Positions 1 through 5,232 of a stretch of 5,232 bases of DNA are shown piece by piece (positions within the stretch are counted from its first letter, which is position 1; each line of letters begins with the position of its first letter). Where the stretch lies: NCBI GenBank assembly GCA_027325115.1, contig DAHWFG010000464.1, forward strand, positions 1-5,232, in the 5' to 3' direction. Position numbers and translations under genes: made by a program. The DNA is from JAKBCQ01 sp021807585 (GTDB taxonomy: Bacteria; Planctomycetota; Planctomycetia; Isosphaerales; Isosphaeraceae). The notes beneath the pieces are model-generated. The model was not told where the DNA came from. It saw only the letters and a list, made by a program, of their open reading frames with translations, and searched no databases.

Positions 1-213
1 ATTCATGACTGTTCGGCGAATAATTATCATGAAAATTTTCATTGGCGTACATTACACACGGGTGTTTTCACGGCGCGCAGCTATCATCCCGGAGGCGTCA
101 ACGCGATGATGATGGACGGAAGCGTTCGATTCATCCGCGACGGAATCAATCTCTCGGTTTGGCGCGCCCTGGGAACGCGCAACGGCGGCGAGGTTATCGA
201 CGATCAATTTTAA
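1..213 (+). CDS. DUF1559 domain protein, C-terminal end (5' truncated)
   Basis: Frame 1 is open from the left edge to a TAA at 211-213 and gives 70 residues with no start in view. The stretch SYHPGGVNAMMMDGSVRFI contains an exact H-x9-DG motif (visible H29, D39, G40), the C-terminal signature of the DUF1559 (SBP_bac_10) family. These proteins are found in many copies in planctomycete genomes. Full-length members usually start with a type IV pilin-like prepilin signal and are thought to be pseudopilin-like envelope proteins; their role is not established. The tail after the motif (ISLxVWRALGTRNGGE-like: N50 to E64) is also typical, because members commonly end with a short 'W-ALGTRxGGE' segment before the stop. 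The gene converges on hisC with 11 bases between the two stop codons. Family identity is well supported. The N-terminal signal, length and promoter are outside the window. Confidence 0.9.
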   Translation: MHDCSANNYHENFHWRTLHTGVFTARSYHPGGVNAMMMDGSVRFIRDGINLSVWRALGTRNGGEVIDDQF

Positions 214-220
214 TAACATG

Positions 221-257
221 TCGATCATGTCTTGGAAAAATCCGATTTCATGATCGA
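221..257. terminator. imperfect inverted repeat at the convergent DUF1559/hisC junction
   Basis: A perfect 9-base arm TCGATCATG (221-229) pairs with CATGATCGA (249-257). Inside it, 232-236 can pair with 241-245 (one G-U) around an AAAA loop, leaving small unpaired stretches at 230-231 and 246-248. It covers the hisC stop codon (225-227) and begins 8 bases past the DUF1559 stop. Its place between two converging genes suggests a shared 3'-end structure. Neither side is followed by a T-run, so it is not a standard intrinsic terminator. Confidence 0.3.
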
Positions 258-1289
258 ACCGAGCGTATCCATCAACCGATCAATCTCTTGATCGGTCCCC
301 ACGGTGATCCTTAAACCGTCGGGATAACCGTCGTAACGCATCAATCGCACCAAAATGCCGCGCGATTTGAGCGCGTCGTAAACCGACGCCGCGGGAGGTC
401 CGCCGAGGCACCAGACGAAATTCGCTCGGCTGTCGGGAACTCGATAACCAAAACCGCGCATCGCGTCGGTCAGCCTTTTTCGCGTTTCCAAAACCTTCGC
501 CCGCACCCCCGCGGTGTAATCGACATCGAGCAAAGCCGCGGCGGCGCCCGCCAGGCTTAACGAATCGCAGTTATAAGAATCTTTAACCTTGATCAAACCC
601 GATACGATCTCGCTCGAAGCGATCAGATAACCGAACCGAAGCCCGGCGAGCCCCGATCCCTTGCTTAAACTGCGCGTGACGATCACGTTGGGGTTCTCGC
701 GCACGAGCCCGACGCAATCCCAATCGGCGAAATCGACATACGCCTCGTCGACGATCAAAGGACACGCGAGCTTGCCGGCCAGCTCGCCCACGCACTCGGG
801 AGGAAGCGACGTTCCCGAAGGACTGTTCGGATTCGCCAGAAACGCCAGCTTAGCCCCCTCGAGCGCGAAACGATCGGCTTTCAACGTCCAATCGGGCTCG
901 AATGGAACCAAAACAATCCGCGCGTTTTGGAGCTCGGCGAGCGTTTTATACAAGATATAACTCGGCGTGGGGGCGACGACCACGTCTCCAGGCCCGACGA
1001 ACGCCCGCGTGATGATCGTCAATAAGTCGTCCGAACCGTTTCCGGCGAGGATCATCGACGGATCGACCCCGTGCCTTCGCGCGGCGACCTCGCGAAACGC
1101 CGTACCCAGCGGATCGGGATAAAGCCGCAGTCGATCCCCCGCGGCGCGGTCGATCGCCTCGATCACCCGCGGCGAAGGAGGATACGGATTCTCATTCGTG
1201 TTGAGCTTGATAAAATCGCCCCCTTGCGGCTGTTCGCCGGGAGCGTAGCCCGCCATCCGCGCGATATGCGGTTGAAAGTAACGGCTCAT
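225..1289 (-). CDS. hisC: histidinol-phosphate aminotransferase HisC
   Basis: This is a 354-residue class I/II PLP-dependent aminotransferase, the usual length for HisC. It converts imidazole-acetol phosphate plus glutamate to histidinol phosphate and 2-oxoglutarate in the cytoplasm. Visible landmarks, in order: the N-terminal N-E-N-P-Y-P substrate loop (residues 32-37), RLYPDP (55-60), GNGSDD (83-88) of the cofactor-phosphate region, the NPNSPSG block with N155, DEAYVDF (181-187) with D181 and Y184 for the PLP ring, SLSKGSGLAGLRFGY (207-221) with Schiff-base lysine K210 and phosphate-binding R218, and the C-terminal GLRITVG with R327 for the substrate carboxylate. All key residues are intact. 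The ATG (1287-1289) overlaps the hisD TGA in an ATGA, so translation is probably coupled; the only GAGG nearby lies about 16 bases upstream, far for a Shine-Dalgarno. Some HisC-like proteins also act on aromatic amino acids, but the pairing with hisD favours histidine synthesis. Confidence 0.96.
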   Translation of the reverse strand: MSRYFQPHIARMAGYAPGEQPQGGDFIKLNTNENPYPPSPRVIEAIDRAAGDRLRLYPDPLGTAFREVAARRHGVDPSMILAGNGSDDLLTIITRAFVGPGDVVVAPTPSYILYKTLAELQNARIVLVPFEPDWTLKADRFALEGAKLAFLANPNSPSGTSLPPECVGELAGKLACPLIVDEAYVDFADWDCVGLVRENPNVIVTRSLSKGSGLAGLRFGYLIASSEIVSGLIKVKDSYNCDSLSLAGAAAALLDVDYTAGVRAKVLETRKRLTDAMRGFGYRVPDSRANFVWCLGGPPAASVYDALKSRGILVRLMRYDGYPDGLRITVGTDQEIDRLMDTLGSIMKSDFSKT

Positions 1290-2671
1290 ATCTCGGTTTC
1301 TCGATCCTCTTTATCGGCGAGCCTCACGTCGACGCTGTAACGGTGCGCCGAGAGCCCTTCGACGTCGGCGAGACGACGGATATCGGGGGCGAGCCGCTCG
1401 AGGCCGTCGCGGCTAAGCCAGATCATACTCGTGCGTTTGAGAAAGTCGTTCGCCGAAAGCCCCGACGCCCACCGCGCCGTCCCCCCCGTCGGCAACACGT
1501 GCGAGGGACCCGCGGCGTAATCCCCCGCGGCCACCGGCGTGTGATGCCCGAGAAAAATCGCCCCCGCGTTCGTCAGTCGATCGGCGAGAGGCATCGGATC
1601 CGATGTTGATATATGCAGATGCTCGGGCGCGATCTCGTTCGTGATCGCGACCGCCTCGTCTTGATCGCGCGTTAATATAAACGCACCGAAGCGCTCGAGA
1701 CTGTCGCGGGCGAGGTCGCCGCGGCTCAACATTGAAAGTTGATCATCAATCGCTTCGTTCACGCGATCGATCAGCTCGGGAATCCAGGTGACGAGGACGC
1801 TCGATCCCGGGGAATGCTCGGCCTGGCTGATCAGATCGGATGCGAGGTAGGCTGGGACGGCGGTTTGGTCGGCGATGACGACGACCTCGCTCGGGCCCGC
1901 GATGCTATCGATATCGACTTGCCCGTATACGTGACGTTTGGCGAGCGCGACGAAGAGATTGCCGGGGCCGACGATCTTATCGACGGGTTCGATTCCCTCG
2001 ACTCCGTACGCGAGCGCGGCGATCGCCTGCGCGCCGCCGATCCGATAAACCTCGGTGATTCCGAGGACACGGCAAGCCGCGAGCAGGTCGGTATTGAAGC
2101 CGCCGAACCGCGTGGGAGGGACGACGACGGCGATTTGCTCGACCCCCGCGGCCTGCGCGGGGACGACCGTCATCAGGAGCGACGACGGATACGCCGCGGC
2201 GCCTCCCGGTACGCACACGCCGACACGCCTGAGCGGGCGATAACGGAGCGAAAGCGAACAGCCCGATTCGGGGCATAGGTATGCGTCGCGATGGAGGATC
2301 CCTGTTTGGAAGAGCCTGATGTTCTCACGAACGCGACGGATCGTGTCGAGGTAATCGCGGCTTGCGGAGCGATAAGCGGCCTGGAATTCGGCGGGCGAAA
2401 CGCGAACTTGATCGCGATCGAGAGTCGCTCCGTCGAGCTTGGCGGTGTATTCGAGAACGGCTTCGAGGCCGCGGTTTTGGACGTCGTGGAGGATGCGTTC
2501 GACAACTTGCAGGGGGGATAAAGCCTCACCGAAGACCGCGAAGGTTTTGGCTCGGCCGTTTTCGCTGACGACGTTCCCCGCGGGGCTCAAACGAGCCCTG
2601 AGGTCGCGGAGGCGGTCTCGGGCGTCGCCCGACGCGCAATCGATCAATCGCATATTGAGAATTTTAGCCAT
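1286..2671 (-). CDS. hisD: histidinol dehydrogenase HisD
   Basis: This is a 461-residue zinc- and NAD-dependent histidinol dehydrogenase, which catalyses the last two oxidations of histidine synthesis (histidinol to histidinal to histidine). Visible landmarks: VGVCVPGG (150-157), IGGAQAIAALAYG (211-223), KIVGPGN (232-238), and the family signature from D255 through AGPSEVVVIAD to SQAEH (282-286). Zinc ligands are Q283, H286, D384 (GDYAAGPSH) and H443 (EGLSAHR); the catalytic pair is E350-H351 in APEHLHI. All six sit exactly 24 residues later than the positions I recall for E. coli HisD (259, 262, 326, 327, 360, 419), so the core has no net indel and the extra length is N-terminal. The chosen ATG (2669-2671) has a GAGGA 15 bases upstream, a poor spacing. 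A second in-frame ATG at 2651-2653 (M7, MRLIDC) has no Shine-Dalgarno and remains possible. hisC follows with a 4-base overlap. No other his genes are in view. Confidence 0.97.
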   Translation of the reverse strand: MAKILNMRLIDCASGDARDRLRDLRARLSPAGNVVSENGRAKTFAVFGEALSPLQVVERILHDVQNRGLEAVLEYTAKLDGATLDRDQVRVSPAEFQAAYRSASRDYLDTIRRVRENIRLFQTGILHRDAYLCPESGCSLSLRYRPLRRVGVCVPGGAAAYPSSLLMTVVPAQAAGVEQIAVVVPPTRFGGFNTDLLAACRVLGITEVYRIGGAQAIAALAYGVEGIEPVDKIVGPGNLFVALAKRHVYGQVDIDSIAGPSEVVVIADQTAVPAYLASDLISQAEHSPGSSVLVTWIPELIDRVNEAIDDQLSMLSRGDLARDSLERFGAFILTRDQDEAVAITNEIAPEHLHISTSDPMPLADRLTNAGAIFLGHHTPVAAGDYAAGPSHVLPTGGTARWASGLSANDFLKRTSMIWLSRDGLERLAPDIRRLADVEGLSAHRYSVDVRLADKEDRETEI

Positions 2672-2762
2672 GGCTGGGTCGCACGTTCCTCGTTTAAGGA
2701 GACGCGACCATTCTAGCCGCGAGTTCGGCCGATTTCCTCAACTAGATCGGCGAATATGGGTG
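2672..2762 (-). promoter_or_regulatory. hisD upstream region, presumed hisDC promoter
   Basis: These 91 bases lie between the terminator of the upstream PEP-CTERM gene and the hisD start, so the hisDC promoter is expected here. On the minus strand a TAGAAT (2710-2715) matches five of six -10 bases, and a TTGAGG (2736-2741) matches part of a -35. They are 20 bases apart, too far for a good sigma-70 promoter, so the hexamer assignment is weak. A GAGGA lies 15 bases before the ATG. I see no histidine-rich leader peptide or attenuator hairpin. Confidence 0.35.
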
Positions 2763-2797
2763 AAAAAAATGAGGACCGAGCTTCGCGCCCGGTCCTC
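2763..2797 (-). terminator. intrinsic terminator of the PEP-CTERM gene
   Basis: An 8-base perfect stem pairs 2771-2778 (GAGGACCG) with 2790-2797 (CGGTCCTC) around an 11-base loop. Reading the minus strand, the stem is followed by one A and then seven T (2769 down to 2763). It begins 44 bases after the PEP-CTERM stop codon and ends 91 bases before hisD. GC-rich stem plus U-run is the standard Rho-independent form, and the T-run is only on the minus-strand side. It separates the surface-protein transcript from hisDC. Confidence 0.88.
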
Positions 2798-2841
2798 GAT
2801 ATATCGATCCTTCTCAAATTCACGCGAAGATCAACATGCGA

Positions 2842-3714
2842 TTAAGCAAGGATCTTTTTACGACGGAGGGCTCGAACGCCTCCGGCGCATCCCATGCCGA
2901 TCGCCGCGAGGGCGAGCGAGGTCGGCTCGGGAACGGTTACCCCGGGGATGAAGCCTTGCGAAGCTCCACTCGTGCCGAAGATAAACCCGGCGTCGGTAAC
3001 CGAGGGCAATCCATTTCCAACTCCCGAGAGTTGAATCTGAAAGACCAAGGTGTCTGAATAGAAGGGAGAAGGTTGTTTGAAATCGGACTGGGCGAAGTCC
3101 GTTCCCGCCGCGGCGATCCCATTTTTGCCTCCTCCACCTCCTGTGGGGTTATGGAAAATACCGCTTTGGCCGACATCCGAGAGGCCGAACCCGTAGGTGA
3201 CGTGATTCTGGGTAAGACCGTTGTACGCGGTCGTCCAGGTCGACGTGGCGGGCGCCGTGTTCGATTTGCTGACCGTGATGCTATGTCCAGAACCTGTGAC
3301 GACGACCTGTTGGCTTCCCGCTCCCAACGAAATGGAATTGAGTGCGATCCCCGTCGGCGTCGGATTCGCCAGGCTGAAGACGATCGAATTCAAAAGATCG
3401 CCGTGCGAGAGCGTTCCGCCGGCGGTCGTGTTCTGGAGCGTGATCGTCAGCAATCCGCTCGCGGCGACGTCGAAAGTCACCTTGGCGGAATCGGTATTTC
3501 CCGTTTCATTAACCGTTCCCGAACCTGTGAACGTGTAGATCTGATCGGCCCTTGAATCGATCGGTCCGAAGGCGACCAAGATCCCTGATAACGCGGCGAA
3601 AGTCGCCGAAATCAATCGACGGCAGAGTCGGTTCGGCTTTCGTTTCCGATCTCGTAAGAATCGATGCTTGGTGCGCTCGTTTGGCGCGTTGAAGCACAAG
3701 AAGTATGAACTCAT
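2842..3714 (-). CDS. PEP-CTERM sorting-domain exported protein
   Basis: This is a 290-residue secreted protein of unknown function. The N-terminus has a long basic region (RDRKRKPNRLCRR, 21-33), a hydrophobic segment (about 34-50) and a likely signal peptidase I site after SRA (54-56). The mature region is rich in G, S, T and N and looks like a beta-rich surface domain, including a LLTITLQNT strand (88-96), LLNSIVFSL (107-115), and a glycine run at 192-196. The C-terminus is a full PEP-CTERM signal: VPEP at 261-264, a hydrophobic span 265-280 and a basic tail RALRRKK (281-287). From what is known of this signal, an exosortase in the inner membrane recognises and processes it for export or attachment to the envelope; none is encoded here. 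The ATG (3712-3714) is supported by GAGGA at 3724-3728 with a 9-base spacer. It has its own terminator at 2763-2797. The mature domain's role cannot be read from sequence. Confidence 0.9.
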   Translation of the reverse strand: MSSYFLCFNAPNERTKHRFLRDRKRKPNRLCRRLISATFAALSGILVAFGPIDSRADQIYTFTGSGTVNETGNTDSAKVTFDVAASGLLTITLQNTTAGGTLSHGDLLNSIVFSLANPTPTGIALNSISLGAGSQQVVVTGSGHSITVSKSNTAPATSTWTTAYNGLTQNHVTYGFGLSDVGQSGIFHNPTGGGGGKNGIAAAGTDFAQSDFKQPSPFYSDTLVFQIQLSGVGNGLPSVTDAGFIFGTSGASQGFIPGVTVPEPTSLALAAIGMGCAGGVRALRRKKILA

Positions 3715-3723
3715 GTGTATCTG

Positions 3724-3728
3724 TCCTC
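3724..3728 (-). promoter_or_regulatory. Shine-Dalgarno of the PEP-CTERM gene
   Basis: On the minus strand GAGGA ends 9 bases before the ATG at 3714. It decides the start, since no other in-frame ATG exists before residue 274 and a later TTG start at residue 34 would remove the basic part of the signal peptide. It partly overlaps the TGA (3727-3729) of the small upstream frame at 3727-3849. Confidence 0.7.
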
Positions 3729-3849
3729 AGCCTTTTGTGATTCCCGGGTGTTTTCGACCCCCAAAAAATGGAGATCGAACGTTCCACGCGTGATCGCGGG
3801 TGAGACGGTCACGACGTGATGATTTCTCTAGTTCCTCCACCACGATCAT
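3727..3849 (-). CDS. doubtful 40-codon small frame upstream of the PEP-CTERM gene
   Basis: An ATG at 3847-3849 opens a 40-residue frame, MIVVEELEKSSRRDRLTRDH and a further 20 residues, ending in TGA at 3727-3729, only 12 bases before the PEP-CTERM start and overlapping its Shine-Dalgarno. I do not recognise the peptide; it is basic, with no signal peptide or membrane segment. For: position like a leader peptide, with termination placed to affect downstream initiation. Against: the nearest GGAGG is about 24 bases upstream, several codons (CTA, TCA, TCT, GGG) are unlike the neighbouring genes, and residues 4-13 are read from a repeat unit that is probably non-coding. I consider it more likely spurious than real. 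Confidence 0.2.
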   Translation of the reverse strand: MIVVEELEKSSRRDRLTRDHAWNVRSPFFGGRKHPGITKG

Positions 3850-3881
3850 AACGACGTGATGATTTCTCTAGTTCCTCCACC
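3811..3881. repeat. 31-base perfect direct repeat, two copies, 40-base period
   Basis: Positions 3811-3841 and 3851-3881 are identical over 31 bases, separated by 9 unrelated bases, with matching lost immediately on both sides. The right copy ends in an inverted repeat, CCTCCAC (3874-3880) against GTGGAGG (3882-3888) around one base; the left copy does not. The repeat lies 97-167 bases upstream of the PEP-CTERM start. Two copies about four helical turns apart (40 bases) resemble tandem binding sites on one face of the DNA, but a simple tandem duplication or a dispersed intergenic repeat would look the same. Confidence 0.85.
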
Positions 3882-3985
3882 GTGGAGGGAAAGCGCGCCG
3901 GGTGGAGCACGCCTTCATCCAGTCAAACTTTAGTAGTTTAACGTGCGTGTTTCACCGATTCAATACCCAACCGAACGAAAACGTG

Positions 3986-4014
3986 AGTATTCCAGACGAA
4001 ATCAAACCGATCAA
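3986..4014 (-). promoter_or_regulatory. weak candidate promoter for the PEP-CTERM gene
   Basis: On the minus strand TTGATC (4009-4014) and AATACT (3986-3991) are 17 bases apart, and the -10 is preceded by TGG, fitting an extended -10. Each hexamer matches four of six consensus bases. It lies downstream of the terminator at 4111-4145. A start here would give a leader of about 265 bases that includes the direct repeat. A rival -10-like TATGAT sits at 3845-3850 between the repeat copies but lacks a recognisable -35. Confidence 0.22.
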
Positions 4015-4110
4015 AACGCGGTGTTGATTTTTTGCAACAAACGAAGCGACTAAAACGCCATTCTCGGCGAACTCTAACTTCAATGATGTATGATCAAGCG
4101 AGTGAGAACG

Positions 4111-4145
4111 AAAAGGCCGCACCGATTTCCCTTTCGGCACGGCCT
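4111..4145 (-). terminator. likely intrinsic terminator of the SdrD-B-like gene
   Basis: On the minus strand 4145-4134 pairs with 4125-4114 as a 12-base stem, with two central wobble pairs (4139/4120 and 4138/4121), around an 8-base loop. The stem runs straight into four T (4114-4111, the first being in the stem) and then CGTT. It begins 147 bases after the stop codon. The U-run is short, so efficiency is uncertain. The plus-strand side has no T-run, so it acts only on minus-strand transcripts. Confidence 0.7.
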
Positions 4146-4191
4146 CGGAAGCGTCTCGAATCGTTTTGAATTTGATGGTAACGGGTGGGAT

Positions 4192-4219
4192 ATCGAGGGT
4201 GGAGCAAATCGCCCTCGAT
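4192..4219 (-). repeat. stem-loop in the 3' untranslated region of the SdrD-B-like gene
   Basis: ATCGAGGG (4192-4199) pairs perfectly with CCCTCGAT (4212-4219) around a 12-base loop; up to three further pairs (two wobble) are possible inside. It begins 73 bases after the stop codon at 4293 and precedes the terminator hairpin. There is no T-run after it, so it may be an mRNA-end stabilising structure or chance. The adjacent GATCGATCTCGAT stretch repeats the same GATC/TCGA words and allows alternative pairing. Confidence 0.45.
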
Positions 4220-4292
4220 CGATCTCGATCCCTTTCAAAACCAGGTCGAGTAACCCACTCCCATGCGTCACCGGATATTCCTATCCCGTTTC

Positions 4293-5232
4293 TCAGACGT
4301 CTCCCTTGTTGTTGATCGCGTCGAAAACGCTGTAAACCGATTGCGAGAGAGAACCTTGCGCCGCTTGCGCGTCGGCGGCGACGAGGAGCTGGAAGAGCGT
4401 CGTCGTCGAGTTGTTTGACACGCCGAACAAGCCGCCGTTACCGCCGATATCGTAAGTCGCCGCGCCCGAGCCCGGCAGGTCGACGTGGAAGCCGTACTTC
4501 GTCGCCAGATTCTGGCCCGAGGTCGTGTTGTTGAGCAGCGAATCGGTTACATAAACCGAAACCGCCGTCGTGAAGATCTGAGACAGATTCTTATCGGTCT
4601 TGAACAACGTGTTTTTATAGAACGATGCTACCTGGGCGTTCGTCATCCCCGCAAGGTTGTCGGCGGTGTTCGTCGCGCTCGCTCCGAAGAGATTGGGAAG
4701 CGTCGTCGCGAGCCAATTACCCAGATTCGTCGCCGACGATCCGCCGTTCAGGTTGTTGATGATCGCCTGGCCGTTCTTATTCTGCCAGAAGCCGATCGTC
4801 GCGGTGTCCCCCTTGGAAACGCAATTGCCGATCACGCCGAGATCGTAGTTGATTCCGTCGTTACATCCCGTGAGGACGATCTGTTCGATCGCCTGGTCGC
4901 ACGCCGAGAACGTTCCGTCGGTCGACCCGTTCACCGTGCCGACATTGTCGGTCGACGCCATGTAACCGTTGGGAATGTATTCGGTCAGTTGATACGTGCC
5001 TGCGGGAAGATTTTTGAACGTGTACGATCCGTCGGACGCGGTGACGACGGTTTCCTTGACGAAGTTCCCGCTCGTGTCGTAACCCGAAAGGGTCACATTG
5101 ACTCGAGGCAGGCCGACGTTGTTCTGATCGAACGTTCCGGTGTTGTCTTCGTTCACATAGACGAAGCCGGTGACGCTCGACGACGTTCCGTTGCACGCCG
5201 ACGGTCCGTTGTTATCGGCGCTGATCAGTCGC
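4293..5232 (-). CDS. SdrD-B-like surface protein, C-terminal part (5' truncated)
   Basis: The frame is open from the right edge to TGA at 4293-4295, giving 312 visible residues. Residues about 19-135 form one SdrD-B-like (Cna-B type, transthyretin-like fold) domain: TGFVYVNEDNTGTF opening strand, GLPRVNVTLSG, the hallmark DGSYTFKNLPAGTYQLTE near 67-84, then GY and a closing NYDLGVIG. Such domains act as rigid stalks of extracellular proteins. Residues about 140-312 form a second region starting TATIGFWQNKNGQAI (143-157) and ending FDAINNKGDV. From memory, a similar segment recurs in large planctomycete SdrD-B proteins; I know no function for it. No PEP-CTERM, LPxTG, dockerin or membrane segment follows, so how it is held at the surface is unclear. 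The codon at 5154-5156 is GTG but is internal to the domain, not the start. Signal peptide and upstream domains lie outside the window. Likely terminator at 4111-4145. Confidence 0.87.
   Translation of the reverse strand, partial: RLISADNNGPSACNGTSSSVTGFVYVNEDNTGTFDQNNVGLPRVNVTLSGYDTSGNFVKETVVTASDGSYTFKNLPAGTYQLTEYIPNGYMASTDNVGTVNGSTDGTFSACDQAIEQIVLTGCNDGINYDLGVIGNCVSKGDTATIGFWQNKNGQAIINNLNGGSSATNLGNWLATTLPNLFGASATNTADNLAGMTNAQVASFYKNTLFKTDKNLSQIFTTAVSVYVTDSLLNNTTSGQNLATKYGFHVDLPGSGAATYDIGGNGGLFGVSNNSTTTLFQLLVAADAQAAQGSLSQSVYSVFDAINNKGDV

Larger units (their letters stand above)
3715..4292. other. 578-base intergenic region between two surface-protein genes
   Basis: No convincing gene is present. 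The part next to 4292 is the presumed 3' untranslated region of the SdrD-B-like gene, with a stem-loop at 4192-4219 and a likely terminator at 4111-4145. The middle (about 3921-4090) is richer in A and T than the flanking genes and is where a promoter for the PEP-CTERM gene would be expected. The part nearest 3715 holds a 31-base direct repeat (3811-3841 and 3851-3881), a doubtful 40-codon frame (3727-3849) and the PEP-CTERM Shine-Dalgarno. I see no tRNA or recognised riboswitch. Confidence 0.7.

Noticed and set aside
216..230. Small hairpin ACATG-TCGAT-CATGT just after the DUF1559 stop as its terminator
   Set aside because: The stem is only five A/T-rich pairs with no T-run after it, and it competes with the longer inverted repeat at 221-257.
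1739..2278. 179-codon open frame on the + strand opposite hisD
   Set aside because: It lies wholly antisense to conserved hisD coding sequence and its translation is low-complexity (rich in D, R, G). It is a shadow of biased codon use in hisD.
2439..2951. 170-codon + strand frame crossing the hisD 5' end and the upstream terminator
   Set aside because: It spans hisD antisense, the terminator hairpin and the PEP-CTERM 3' end; the arginine/serine-rich product has no recognisable domain.
3073..3555. 160-codon + strand frame opposite the PEP-CTERM gene
   Set aside because: It is antisense to a gene with a good ribosome-binding site, signal peptide and sorting tail; the product is an arginine-rich shadow translation.
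3811..3881. CRISPR array
   Set aside because: There are only two repeats, the spacer is just 9 bases, and no cas gene is nearby.
3925..3939. AAACT-TTAGT-AGTTT inverted repeat as an operator or terminator
   Set aside because: Five weak pairs in an A/T-rich stretch are expected by chance and there is no supporting context.
4021..4040. TGTTG...CAACA around a T-run as a hairpin element
   Set aside because: The stem is only about five pairs, with the T-run in the loop rather than after the stem, so it does not fit a terminator.
3952..4335. Small frames on both strands between the two surface-protein genes (62, 63 and 81 codons)
   Set aside because: They run through the terminator and stem-loop of the SdrD-B-like gene, lack good Shine-Dalgarno sites and show no recognisable domain.
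5154..5156. GTG as the start of the SdrD-B-like gene
   Set aside because: The frame stays open upstream to the window edge and encodes the first strand of the domain (TGFVY), so this GTG is an internal valine.

Overview
The window looks like part of a planctomycete (Planctomycetota) chromosome. Three hallmarks point there: the 3' end of a DUF1559-type gene with an exact H-x9-DG motif, a PEP-CTERM surface protein, and a SdrD-B-like surface protein whose C-terminal region contains GFWQNKNGQ. No 16S rRNA gene or other marker is present, so the assignment is an inference from protein families. It cannot be narrowed below phylum with confidence.

Layout, left to right. (1) Positions 1-213, + strand: last 70 codons of a DUF1559 protein, cut by the left edge. 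(2) Positions 225-2671, - strand: a two-gene histidine unit, hisD followed by hisC, coupled by a 4-base ATGA overlap. It runs tail to tail into the DUF1559 gene with only 11 bases between stops, and an imperfect inverted repeat covers that junction. (3) Positions 2672-2841: the hisD upstream region plus an intrinsic terminator (2763-2797) belonging to the next gene. (4) Positions 2842-3714, - strand: a PEP-CTERM exported protein with signal peptide, clear Shine-Dalgarno and C-terminal VPEP/membrane/basic sorting tail. (5) Positions 3715-4292: 578 bases without a convincing gene. It holds a perfect 31-base direct repeat with a 40-base period, a doubtful 40-codon reading frame just upstream of the PEP-CTERM gene, a weak promoter candidate, and two stem-loops downstream of the last gene, one a likely terminator. 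(6) Positions 4293-5232, - strand: the C-terminal 312 residues of a large SdrD-B-like surface protein, cut by the right edge.

How the parts relate: hisD and hisC carry out non-adjacent late steps of histidine synthesis (histidinol to histidine, and imidazole-acetol phosphate to histidinol phosphate). Their overlap indicates co-transcription and coupled translation. The two surface-protein genes lie upstream on the same strand. Each has its own likely terminator, so they and the his unit are probably three separate transcripts. PEP-CTERM proteins need an exosortase, which is not in this window.

I found no convincing undescribed system. The region most worth a second look is the 40-base-period repeat and the small frame it overlaps, directly in front of the PEP-CTERM gene.
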